Shown in pieces: positions 1 through 8,867 of a stretch of 64,000 nucleotides of DNA. Position numbers and translations under genes: made by a program. Position 1 is the stretch's first letter. Each line of letters begins with the position of its first letter. Below the pieces are notes generated by a model, which saw only the letters and a program-made list of their open reading frames with translations, had not been told where the DNA came from and searched no databases. The stretch is from positions 42,679 through 106,678 of the forward strand of contig JAQMWT010000054.1 in the NCBI GenBank assembly GCA_029834535.1, given 5' to 3'. This DNA is from Chrysophaeum taylorii (lineage: Eukaryota; Sar; Pelagophyceae; Pelagomonadales; Pelagomonadaceae).

Positions 1-1209
1 GACGAACAATACCGCTTCTTCGCGACCTCCCACCTCTACCTCGGCGTCGAGCTCGCCGCCGCGCTCGTGCTGATCGGCATCTACTCGAGCGCCCGCCAGT
101 ACGCCGGTCGCACCTGGAGCCTCTGGCTCGCGACCGCCGCTTTTTTGCTCGCGCCCTTCTGGTTCAACCCTCTCGGCTTCTCGTGGCCCCACGTCACCGA
201 CGACTTCCGCCGATGGCTCCGCTGGATCTCGCCCTACACGCACGGCGGCACCTCGGCCGACTCGTGGGAGGTCTGGTACAAGGAAGAGACTTCCGTCTTT
301 CGACGCCTCTCGGTCCAGTCCAAGCTCTTCGTCGGCTCCAAGGCGATCTTGTACGTTTCGCTCGCGAGAGGCCTCGCCTGGAAGAGCGGCAAAGAAGACA
401 CGGAGCGCGTCCGCCGCGTCGAGCTCGACAACCTCCTCCAGTTCGCCACCCTCGCCGCCGCCCTCGCCGCGCTCCTCCTCGTCTCCGTCTGCGTCGACGC
501 GATCGCCTACAGACTCCACTACGCGATCCACCGACTCCTCAAGATGGTTCTCGGCGTCGCGACCGTCGCCGTCTGCGTCGCCGCCTTCGTCCTCCACCGC
601 TCCTTCATCCACTTTGCCACATCCCTCTACTACGTCGCCGCCGCGGTCAACATCGTCGGCACGCTCCTCGGCGTCGGCTTCGTGCGCCACCTTCAGCGAG
701 TTCACGACGCCCTCATCGGCTACGCCTTCTTCGTCGTATTCATTTTCTTGTCGGCGCTCCACATCTTCGACGTCATCCAGACCTGGCTCCTCTTCCACAA
801 CGCGCTCTCCCAGGGCGTCGTCGTGGACGACATCTTAAAGCAGGCCCGCCGCTCGCAGGAAGCCGACGAGCCGCCCGACACCACGGCCGAGCTCCGCGAT
901 CTGCGACGCATCGTCGAGCAACAGCAGCGCACCATTGCCGACCTCCTCGCCGCCTCCTCGGCCAAGGCCGCCGCCGCCGCTTCTTCTTCCAGGGACGCCA
1001 AAGACGCCAAGGACGCCAAGGACGCCGTCGTCGCCGGCGCGCAGGAGGTCGCGTCCGACACGAATCTCCGCGCCGTTCGCACCTCGATACAAAGCGCCGT
1101 CACCTTCGAGCTCGCGCCCGTTCCGGCGCCCGCGCCCGTCTTCACCTTCCAGTCCCCCGACCAAATGCCGCCGAGGGAGGACGCGCCCTCGAGACGGGTC
1201 CTCTCTTAA
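1..1209 (+). CDS. 1,3-beta-glucan (callose) synthase, GT48, C-terminal part
   Basis: The reading frame is open from base 1, so the gene begins outside the window and only its last 402 codons are seen. It carries the hallmark that ends the catalytic GT48/FKS domain: TWSLWLA followed by APFWFNPLGFSWPHVTDDF and RRWLRWI, then SWEVWYKEE. Plant callose synthases and fungal FKS proteins have the matching FAPFxFNPxGFxW...WW.E segment. Several hydrophobic helices follow (roughly residues 140-270 of the visible part), as expected for a plasma-membrane enzyme that makes beta-1,3-glucan from UDP-glucose. The tail is predicted cytosolic, with a heptad-like stretch, an alanine-rich run and a short KDA tandem repeat. 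The tail is lineage-specific. No intron is seen in the visible part. The family call is firm; the exact paralogue is unknown. Confidence 0.9.
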   Translation, partial: DEQYRFFATSHLYLGVELAAALVLIGIYSSARQYAGRTWSLWLATAAFLLAPFWFNPLGFSWPHVTDDFRRWLRWISPYTHGGTSADSWEVWYKEETSVFRRLSVQSKLFVGSKAILYVSLARGLAWKSGKEDTERVRRVELDNLLQFATLAAALAALLLVSVCVDAIAYRLHYAIHRLLKMVLGVATVAVCVAAFVLHRSFIHFATSLYYVAAAVNIVGTLLGVGFVRHLQRVHDALIGYAFFVVFIFLSALHIFDVIQTWLLFHNALSQGVVVDDILKQARRSQEADEPPDTTAELRDLRRIVEQQQRTIADLLAASSAKAAAAASSSRDAKDAKDAKDAVVAGAQEVASDTNLRAVRTSIQSAVTFELAPVPAPAPVFTFQSPDQMPPREDAPSRRVLS

Positions 1210-1666
1210 CAACAACCTTACTACTCGCACACCATTATCTCTTTTCTCTTCTATGTTTTTTCTTCTTCGCGAACGACGATGATTGCGGCGCTATTTTTCT
1301 CCCACTGCCCCGTCTCCTCGAGAGCGCGAGAACGGCGACACCAACCACCACCGCCACCACCACCCTGGTGTGATTTATTGATTAATTGATTGATTGATTG
1401 ATTGAACGTGTGTGTGTGTGCGCGTGCTGCTGCTGCCGCGGCCCAAGTCTCACGCCCTGTTGCTTGCTGGCTCTCGTCGTCGTCGTCGTTCCACGACAGC
1501 ATCAAAAAAATTCCCACCTATCGTCGACAAACTGGGAGGCGCCCCCGCCCCGGGTTTTTTGTCGTACTAGTATTGTATTGTGTTGGGGGGGCACCACCTC
1601 GCCTCGCCTCGCGTTTCGTTTCGTTAGTCCTGTTTTCTGTTGCTAGGTCCGTAATCAATAAGAGCG
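1210..1666. other. intergenic spacer with simple repeats
   Basis: No gene is supported here. The spacer holds the 3' flank of the glucan synthase gene and the 5' flank of CLP1. It includes a GATT/ATTG run around 1378-1404, a GT run just after it, and CGT repeats near 1476-1490. No convincing TATA box or other core promoter element was recognised. Confidence 0.5.
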
Positions 1667-3238
1667 ATGGCGGGCAAGTCGTGGACGCTCGAGCAGCAGT
1701 CCGAGCTGCGGCTGGAGGTGGGGTTCGAGTCGTGGGTGACGATCGTGCTGAAGCAAGGGACCGCCGAGGTCCGGGGGATCGAGCTCGCGGCGAACCGCGA
1801 GTACACCTTCTCGGGCTGCAACCTCGCCGTGTTCACCTGGCACGGGTGCGGGATCGAGACGCGCGGGGTCCCCGAGACGATCTACCAGACGTCGCGGGGC
1901 GAGACGACGGCGGCCGCCGCGCTGAACGCGCACACCTACCTCGAAGCGAGGCGCGAGGCCGCGGCGCGCGCGGCCGCGCGAGACGTCGTCGAGCAACTGT
2001 CGTCGTCGTCGTCGTCGTCGTCGTCGGAGCGGCCGCTCAAGGGACCTCGAGTGATGGTGGTCGGCCCGACGGACTCGGGTAAGTCGACGTTGTGCCAGAC
2101 GTTGGTGGCCTACGCGGCACGGATGGGCCGCGATCCGATCTACGTCGACCTAGATCCGTCGCTCAACGATTGCGGCGTTCCCCCCGGGGGCGTCGCCGCC
2201 CTGCGCGTCGAGAAGACGTTTCTCTCGGTCGAGGAGGGCTTTTCGAGCCTCGCGTGCGCCCCCGTGGCCTACTGGTTCGGCTACGAGTCACCCTCGGAGA
2301 ACGAGGAATTGTACCGGCACGTGGTCGACCGGCTCGCGCTCGCCGTATCCGAACGCGTCTCGGACGACGCGCGCGCCAACGCGGCCGGCGTCGTCATCAA
2401 CACCTGCGGCTGGGTCGACACGGCGGGCCTCGGCGTCTTGAAACACGTGGCAGCGAGCTTTGCGGTCGACGTCGTTCTGGTGCTGGCTCACGACAGATTG
2501 TACCAAGACCTCAAGGCGGCGGTGCCGGCGGGCGTCGTCGTCGCCAACCTTCCCAGATCCCGCGGCGTCGTTGACCGGAATCCCCAGCACAGACGCCGCG
2601 CACGGCACAACAAGGTCCACGACTACTTTTACGGACCTCGCTCCAGGGATCAGTCGACGCGCCAGGACGACGGTTCGCCCGGTCTCGTCGCCCCCCTCGC
2701 CCCCTCGACTCTCGAGCTCCGATTCCGCGACGTCAAGATATTCAAGGTCCTGGCGCGCGACGCCGCGGCGGTCGACTCGATGCTCCCGGTCGGACAGGGC
2801 AGCATGCTCGAGCCTCTCCAGGTCGTCGCCGTCCCCCCGTCGACCGCCCTCGTCCACAACGTTCTCGTCGTCTGCCACCAACGCGAGAAGGGCGGCGGCC
2901 CGTGAGTAGAGGAGGACTCGTACCTTTTTTTTTAACACGCCTGCCCCCGCAGCTTCGAGGCCCCGCGTCCCATCAATCAGGGGGCAAATCCCTACCAGTA
3001 CCTCCTCGATTGCGTGCGCCCACGTGATGTGGTGTCTTATAATAATAATCATCATAACCTGAACCGACCGACCACCTGCGCTTTTACCCCGCAGGCGGCG
3101 GCCGGGTTCGTCGTCGTGAACAACGTCTCCACCGACCGCGGGACCCTCACCATCCTCACCCCTTGCTCGGGGGACCTCCCGACCAACAACCTGGTCCTCG
3201 GGAAGATCGAGTGGATGGAGAACGTCGGGGGCCTCTAA
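1667..3238 (+). CDS. CLP1: CLP1, polynucleotide 5'-hydroxyl kinase of the mRNA 3'-end/tRNA splicing machinery
   Basis: Spliced from three exons, 1667-2901, 2953-3013 and 3095-3238 (479 aa including the stop position). The first intron (51 nt) begins GTGAGT and the second (81 nt) begins GTGCGC; both end in CAG, and the joins keep the frame. Clp1 phosphorylates RNA 5'-hydroxyl ends and belongs to cleavage factor II and, in animals, to the tRNA splicing endonuclease complex. The N-terminal beta-domain (WTLEQQSELRLEV, then the GTAEVRGIEL and ANREYTF segments) is followed by the P-loop GPTDSGKST near residue 133 and by a Walker B-like YVDLDPS. The LPRSRGVVDRN...RR..R..KVHDYFYG stretch matches the conserved Clp1 linker, and the C-terminal domain ends in VLGKIEWMENVGGL. 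Length agrees with the family (about 430-480 aa). Start chosen at the only upstream ATG in frame. Confidence 0.93.
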
Positions 3239-3355
3239 GTTTAGTAGTAGGTGTTGATTTCTTTTCTAACGGACATGCTGTAGTACGTTGTCGTAACGGT
3301 GGCGGCGCCACCACCAGAAACAACAACAACAACAACAACAACAACAAAAAATGGT

Positions 3356-5209
3356 ATGACCAAGACGCATCATCAAGAAAAGTCATTGGGGGGAGACGAG
3401 AAGAGCCTAGGCTGGGGCTCACTGCTGATGTTGTGCGGATCGACGATTTGTCTCAAGACGATGGACCCCCCCGGCGAGGAGGACGAGGAGGATGGTGCGT
3501 GGGAACCAAGCAACCCGCGGCCGGGGTGGGAGTGGCCGAAGATGCGGACCGAGGTGGTCCAGATATCAACGGACCTGATCGGGATAGCGAGGGAGGCCCC
3601 CCTGAGCGTGCGGCTAGAATTTAATTACCTGAGGTGGCGGCGACACGAGCGGCGAGGGCGGTACGATCTAAGCCAAGTTCGCATCCACGGCGACGTCAAG
3701 ACGTTGCACGGCGAGGCGACCCCCGTCCTGGACCTCGAGTTACCGGGGAAGAAGCCGATAGTCCTCAAGTTTGTCTCGCTCGACGTGATGAACGACTGGT
3801 GGTGCAAGATGTTGCACGCGCAGCAGCTCGTCCGCCAGATGAACCTCGAGCAGGGCGTGCCGGACGAGGAGGAGGAGGAGGAGGATGACGACGACGACGC
3901 GTTGATCCGGAAAGGCGCGAACGAACGCCACGCCAACCTGGCTCGCGGAATGTTCGAGCCTGCCGTGTTTTTGGCGATCCGGCGCGCGTACGAGCAAGTA
4001 CTGGCGTTAATAATTCGTCCGCCGCGGGCCAAGTACGCGATCGAGAAGTTGGGGCCGCCGAAATTTCGGTTTGGGAAGAAGATTATCGTGCGGGACGACT
4101 TTTTCGTGGTGAATGCCCGCGGACTCCGGGTCATGGCATCCTTGTGGCGGCCGGCGGCCGACGAGTGGCGATTCCACGTTTCGGGTTCGCTGGGCGCGGC
4201 GATGGACGACGCCCTCGCCGGCTTGTTCGGACCGTCCGAACCCCACCTCCAGGGTATCCCAACAGTCATCTATTCGCACGGAAACGCCTCGTGCCGCCTC
4301 GAAGCGCTGAGCGTTTTGACCTCGTGCCTCGGACTCGGCTGCGCGGTCTGCGCGCTCGACTGCTCGGGATCGGGTCATTCGGACGGCGACTACGTCTCTT
4401 TGGGCTACTACGAGAGCGACGATGTCGTTTCCGTCGTCACCTATTTGAAAGACTCCTACGGCCTCAACAAGTACGCGCTCTGGGGCCGCTCGATGGGCGC
4501 GGTCACCTCGCTCCTGTACGCGTCGGAGAAAGCCCCGGACGCTCTCGCGATCGTCGCCGACTCTCCCTTCTCCTCCATCAAGCGCCTCTGCCACGACCTC
4601 GTCCACAAAGTCACCAAAAACGTCCCCAGCGGCGCCATCCTCCTCGCCGTGCGAAAAATACGCCGCTCGGTCAAGTACCGCACGCGATTCGACATCTACA
4701 AATGCAACCCCGGTCTTCGCGTCGCCTCTGCTCATTCGCCGGCCGTGATCGTGCACGGCGCCGACGACGACTTCATCTTCCCCCAGCACTCCGACGACAT
4801 CGCCAACACCTACGGCGGCGACTGCGAGGTCCTCAAACCCAAAGGCAACCACAACGCAAAGCGCCCCGTCGACGTCTTCGTATCCATTCAGTCCTTCCTC
4901 GCGACCCGCTTTTCCCCCGACGACCCCCTCGCCAGCGTCGTCGACGTCTCCAACTTCGAACACCCCGGCATCCCGAACCCCTATCTCCTCCCCCCCTGGG
5001 CCTTCCGCCCCAAGTTAGGTACCTCCAAGGTCGAGGTCGACCTCAACTTGTTCAAGCAAAAAAAAAATGCTGTCCCGCCAAAGCCCGACCGCCAAAACGA
5101 CGAGTTCGTCTCGGGCATGTCCGATCACCGCCAGCAACAAACCGAAGGCGCCATCGGCAACCTCTTCGGGGCCGCGCCGCCGACGAATAATAATAATAAT
5201 AATATCTAA
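3356..5209 (+). CDS. alpha/beta-hydrolase (S9/BEM46-like) with PH-like N-terminal domain
   Basis: 617 aa from the first in-frame ATG; the frame is open further upstream but only through an AAC-rich tract without an ATG. Residues about 70-150 look like a pleckstrin-homology fold: alternating strands (LSVRLEFNYLRW, YDLSQVRIHGDV, IVLKFVSLD) and a final helix WWCKMLHAQQLV. An acidic linker follows. The hydrolase core has strand-turn YSHGNASC (oxyanion turn), nucleophile motif GRSMG (Ser near residue 377), a later acid in VHGADDDF and a His in KGNHN, the full Ser-Asp-His set. Family members are esterases, thioesterases or S9-type peptidases; substrate cannot be told. The C-terminal tail is low complexity and ends in poly-Asn. 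No signal peptide or membrane span is evident, so it may be cytosolic and recruited to membranes by the PH-like domain (inference). Confidence 0.85.
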   Translation: MTKTHHQEKSLGGDEKSLGWGSLLMLCGSTICLKTMDPPGEEDEEDGAWEPSNPRPGWEWPKMRTEVVQISTDLIGIAREAPLSVRLEFNYLRWRRHERRGRYDLSQVRIHGDVKTLHGEATPVLDLELPGKKPIVLKFVSLDVMNDWWCKMLHAQQLVRQMNLEQGVPDEEEEEEDDDDDALIRKGANERHANLARGMFEPAVFLAIRRAYEQVLALIIRPPRAKYAIEKLGPPKFRFGKKIIVRDDFFVVNARGLRVMASLWRPAADEWRFHVSGSLGAAMDDALAGLFGPSEPHLQGIPTVIYSHGNASCRLEALSVLTSCLGLGCAVCALDCSGSGHSDGDYVSLGYYESDDVVSVVTYLKDSYGLNKYALWGRSMGAVTSLLYASEKAPDALAIVADSPFSSIKRLCHDLVHKVTKNVPSGAILLAVRKIRRSVKYRTRFDIYKCNPGLRVASAHSPAVIVHGADDDFIFPQHSDDIANTYGGDCEVLKPKGNHNAKRPVDVFVSIQSFLATRFSPDDPLASVVDVSNFEHPGIPNPYLLPPWAFRPKLGTSKVEVDLNLFKQKKNAVPPKPDRQNDEFVSGMSDHRQQQTEGAIGNLFGAAPPTNNNNNNI

Positions 5210-5918
5210 CCCACCACCACCACCACCACCACCACCAACGACAACGACGACTCTTGACGCCGCCGTGTGCTCGGACCTGGACCGGCGTCGTCGAACAGCT
5301 TGCGCCTTATTATTGTCCTCCTCCTCCGAATTCGAAGCATTCCTCGGGAAACAACACCCACCCGCCTCTTCCTCGCTCTCTACTTGTGATAACCTACCTA
5401 CATATTGACGTGAGCGTCGGGCTGTTATTGTCGCGCCCTCGCCTCGCTCTAAAACCTTGTCGAAGACCAGTATAATGATGGGGGGATTTGCGTCTAATAA
5501 GCTTACCTCCTATAGCTCCCCGACGTCACGCACGCACCCTCGAGGTTGTTTTTAATTGCACGAAGCAAACACAGCAAGCCGATCGGGACTGTGTTCTAGA
5601 AACGACGTGCTTCTATCTCTCTATCTATCTATCTATCCATCCCGTGGATGTCCGCTTTTTCTTTCTTAGCATAATTGTCGCAGGCCAGGCGATCAATCTA
5701 TCTACCGGGCCCCAATACCGCCCGTCGTCCGAAGTTCAGGTAGCTAGGAAATTAGAACAATTATTAGCTTGATCCGCTGCTCAATGCACGCGACAACCTC
5801 TTTCGAAAACTACTACCAAAGCGCGCTTCCAAGGTTGCGCCGGGAACACTGTGCAATGGGCTCATATTTGCAGAACAACAGCTACAACGCGCACGAAACA
5901 TCAAAGAACAAAGAAGTG

Positions 5919-5968
<50 letters not shown>

Positions 5969-7264
5969 CGAACGAGACCGAGAAATCGGATGTGGTTTTC
6001 TCGTATATCTCGCTGCAGTTGTCGATAGACAATATTCGTGGACCTAGGCTACATGATAAAAAAGTCGGTGCCGATGTCCCAATTTTGATCCAACCGCCGA
6101 AGATTAGTACACGAAGTATACTCAGTGGAAAAGACAAGAAGGAGTCGCCAACTCCCGCCATTAAGTGTGCGAGTCCGTCGAATATGGATAGCCCCTGTTC
6201 TTTTTTGGTGGTTTTGGCACACACAGCATCTCAGGACCTCGCCACCTTGGCGTCGAGGTGCTTCAGCTTTCAGGCGAGACAATAGCCCATGTGGCTCGGT
6301 GGCGGCTGGGCGAGTTAAGACAGCAAAAGCTTGTCAGCTAGGTGCGGACTTAAACTAAAGACTGTGTTGTTGAGGTTCTTCCTCTCGACATGGTCAAGAT
6401 CAGCGTGCAACATGTCGCGAAGGCAGCGTAGGCCTGTGCAACAGCTGGCGTGGCGGCTTCACAACTTTTTCCACAACCACCCGACGCTCCTCGACAGCGG
6501 CTGGGCAAGTTCGAGCTCTTCGGCGTGAGCATTCAGGACACCTAGAGATGCCTATACTTTTAGATGCGACCCCTGCCACAGTCCGGTCGTGGCTGGGCGA
6601 GTTCAGCGCTCAGAACGGCGCCAACGCTGCGTTGGCTTTTGCTTGACTCACATGGAAGAGGGGACCACGGCGTCCAAAACCGAGCTCGCAGCCATTGTGC
6701 TGTCGCAGACATGTTGGTGTACTCTTGATGATCGTGGCTTGCCTTGTTTCGTAGCACGCTTGAGTCGAGAGTGGAGAGACTAGGGCTCCCTGCTGTCACC
6801 CCGCGCTGTGATGCTCATGCCTGGGTATCGGCGCGTGGGTTGTAAACTATCGAGACGTGACGTCGTTGCCGCACTCGACCGAATTGGCTGACCGCAAACA
6901 ACGGATAGTGTTGTCTGTCACGAGATAGATATGGCGCAAACTGAGAAGATGCACTAGGTCGAGGTCGACGGGCCTGCATACGACGTCCTCAAGAAGGTTG
7001 CGGGGGTTTGATCGAAGGCTGGTCTTGCAGCTTGGCGTTTCCATAATATCCTTTCCCCACTCTCTCCAGTTAGGATTTTATTTTCCCCCGTAATAATAAG
7101 TAAGTACGTCCTGGCTTCCGGTCGTTGGTCGCCTGGACATAAAACTTGATACAACTCAATCCGAGCCCCAAGGACACACGCTTAACGAAGAGCTCAACGA
7201 GAGAGAGCTCAACGGTCAGTCGGTCGGGCAGACTCGGAGAGCGTAACGGAATCTGATTCTCGCG
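5210..7264. other. 2-kb spacer without a supported gene
   Basis: Open frames here are short, lack recognisable domains and are mostly created by simple repeats. It contains a CCA/CCACCA run at the start, a CTAT run near 5611-5637 and a long GA run at 5919-5964. The phrase GGCTGGGC(G/A)AGTT recurs three times at about 6306, 6499 and 6593, hinting at old dispersed repeats. Nothing else is seen. Confidence 0.5.
5919..5964. repeat. (GA)n microsatellite
   Basis: An almost pure GA dinucleotide tract of about 45 bp with one AA interruption. It generates spurious Arg/Glu-rich open frames on both strands. Confidence 0.95.
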
Positions 7265-8701
7265 ATGGCTCCGCAAGAAGGTGGGAAGAAGGCGCAATTC
7301 TACGAGGCCATCGTCCAGCAGAAGCTGCGGGCGGTTCGGTACGGGGTCGCAAAAGCGGGCGTGGCGCCAGCGACGCGGAACGAGGAGGATATGACGACGT
7401 TCATGATCGCGTGCGCCCACGCGAAGGACCGATCTCTCGCGGAATTAATTCGGTGGTACGAGCGGCGGGTGAATCAGCTCCGCGAGTGCCTCGAGCAAGC
7501 GAGGGACGACGACGGACGGACGTGCATGCACATGGCGTGCGCGCACCCCGGTGGGACCAAGTGCGTGCAGGAGCTGCTCGACGCGTGGCTGCGGGTCGAC
7601 GGCAAGCGACGCGACGCCGGGCTCGTGCGACGCGACGCTGAAGGCAAGACGCCGCTGGATCTCGCAAGGGGCAAGACGAGGGAGCTGATCGAGGAGTGGC
7701 TCGCAGAGCCGGAGACGGACGAGGACGCGGAGGAGGACGCGGGCGTGGACGACGACGGGTTGACGTCCACCCAGCGCAACAAGCTCAAGAAGAAGGCGCT
7801 CGAAGCCAGCGAGCGCCGGGGTGGGACCTCGAAGGAGGCGCGCCCTCCAGAAAAGAAAGACGACGAAGATAGGGAGCGGGGCGAGCTGCCGACGGAGATG
7901 CCCGAACCGACGTGGCCCGAGGTCGCCTCGTGGGTAGAGTCGGTAAAGAACCTTCGTCCGATCTGCGAACTGTCGGTGGACAAGACGGACGCCGAGGAGG
8001 TGCCCCTCTTCGACGGCTCGCCGGTGGATCCAGCGTTGTGGTACTGCGACTCGCTCAACCGGCTCCAGCTTCGATTGGGCCCCGGGCTCGTGGCGCTGCA
8101 CGACCAGGGGTTGGCAAAACTGTCCAACTTGTCGACGCTCATCGTTGCCGGCCATTCGCTCGCGTCGCTCCCCGCGTGCATTGGCTCGCTCCCGCTCAAG
8201 AGCCTGGACGCGAGCCGCAACAAACTCTCGACGCTTCCGGCGACGATGCCGAAATCTCTCGAAGCTCTCGACATCTCGGCGAATGACATCGAGGACCTCA
8301 TACCTCTGGCACCCTGCGACCAGCTCGTCACCCTCGCCGTCGATTCGAACCCGCGGCTCGAGGTGCTCGCGCTGCCGTTCGCCAAACTCAAGCGCCTCGT
8401 TCACCTCTCGGCGTCCTCTTGCGTCCTCGGTACTGTCGACGCCGCCGTGGGCGACCTGGCGAAACTCGAGACTTTGGTGCTGAGTGGAAACCCCATCACC
8501 GAGTTGCCGGCGACGCTTGCCGCCTGCAAGAAGCTCAAGGACTTGAAGGTCGACCAGACAAACATCTCGGACAACAAGGTCCTTGGCTACATCCACAAGG
8601 GCGAGATGAAGCAACTCGCTAAGTACTGGGAGAAGCATGGAGCTTCTGGAGGCTCCAGCTCCAAGTCCAAAGGTGGCAGCGGCAAGAAGGGCAAACGATA
8701 A
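7265..8701 (+). CDS. ankyrin-repeat and leucine-rich-repeat protein
   Basis: 478 aa, single exon, ATG in the context gcgATGgct. The N-terminal third has ankyrin-type units: EDMTTFMIACAHAKD near residue 40, DDGRTCMHMACAHPGG near 80 and EGKTPLDLARGKTRELIEEW near 125. A charged Lys/Glu linker follows (about 150-225). The C-terminal half is leucine-rich repeats of the SDS22/plant intracellular type: LSNLSTLIVAGHSLASLP, LKSLDASRNKLSTLP, LEALDISANDIEDL, LETLVLSGNPITELP. The end has a basic Gly/Ser/Lys tail. Both repeat types bind proteins, so an adaptor role is likely. The layout recalls LRRC47-type proteins in the LRR and its following helix (NKVLGYIHKG), but I do not claim orthology. No signal peptide or membrane segment is seen. 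Confidence 0.85.
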   Translation: MAPQEGGKKAQFYEAIVQQKLRAVRYGVAKAGVAPATRNEEDMTTFMIACAHAKDRSLAELIRWYERRVNQLRECLEQARDDDGRTCMHMACAHPGGTKCVQELLDAWLRVDGKRRDAGLVRRDAEGKTPLDLARGKTRELIEEWLAEPETDEDAEEDAGVDDDGLTSTQRNKLKKKALEASERRGGTSKEARPPEKKDDEDRERGELPTEMPEPTWPEVASWVESVKNLRPICELSVDKTDAEEVPLFDGSPVDPALWYCDSLNRLQLRLGPGLVALHDQGLAKLSNLSTLIVAGHSLASLPACIGSLPLKSLDASRNKLSTLPATMPKSLEALDISANDIEDLIPLAPCDQLVTLAVDSNPRLEVLALPFAKLKRLVHLSASSCVLGTVDAAVGDLAKLETLVLSGNPITELPATLAACKKLKDLKVDQTNISDNKVLGYIHKGEMKQLAKYWEKHGASGGSSSKSKGGSGKKGKR

Positions 8702-8867
8702 AAAAAAAAGGAAAGAATCCCACCCCCTTGCTAAATAAATATCATCGACGCGAGTAAGTAATAATATCACTTTTACCCTCTTGTGGGGTGGATGGATGTC
8801 TCGTGAAAACAACAACTACGTGCAGCACGACGGCAGTAGTGGCGACGACGACGACGAAGAATAGAGG

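Noticed and set aside
183-1373. Long Arg/Pro-rich open frame overlapping the glucan synthase end
   Set aside because: It is a +1-frame shadow of GC-rich coding sequence; composition is almost only Arg, Pro, Leu and His and the true frame has the GT48 signature.
5919-6047. Arg/Glu-repeat open frames
   Set aside because: Produced by the (GA)n microsatellite.
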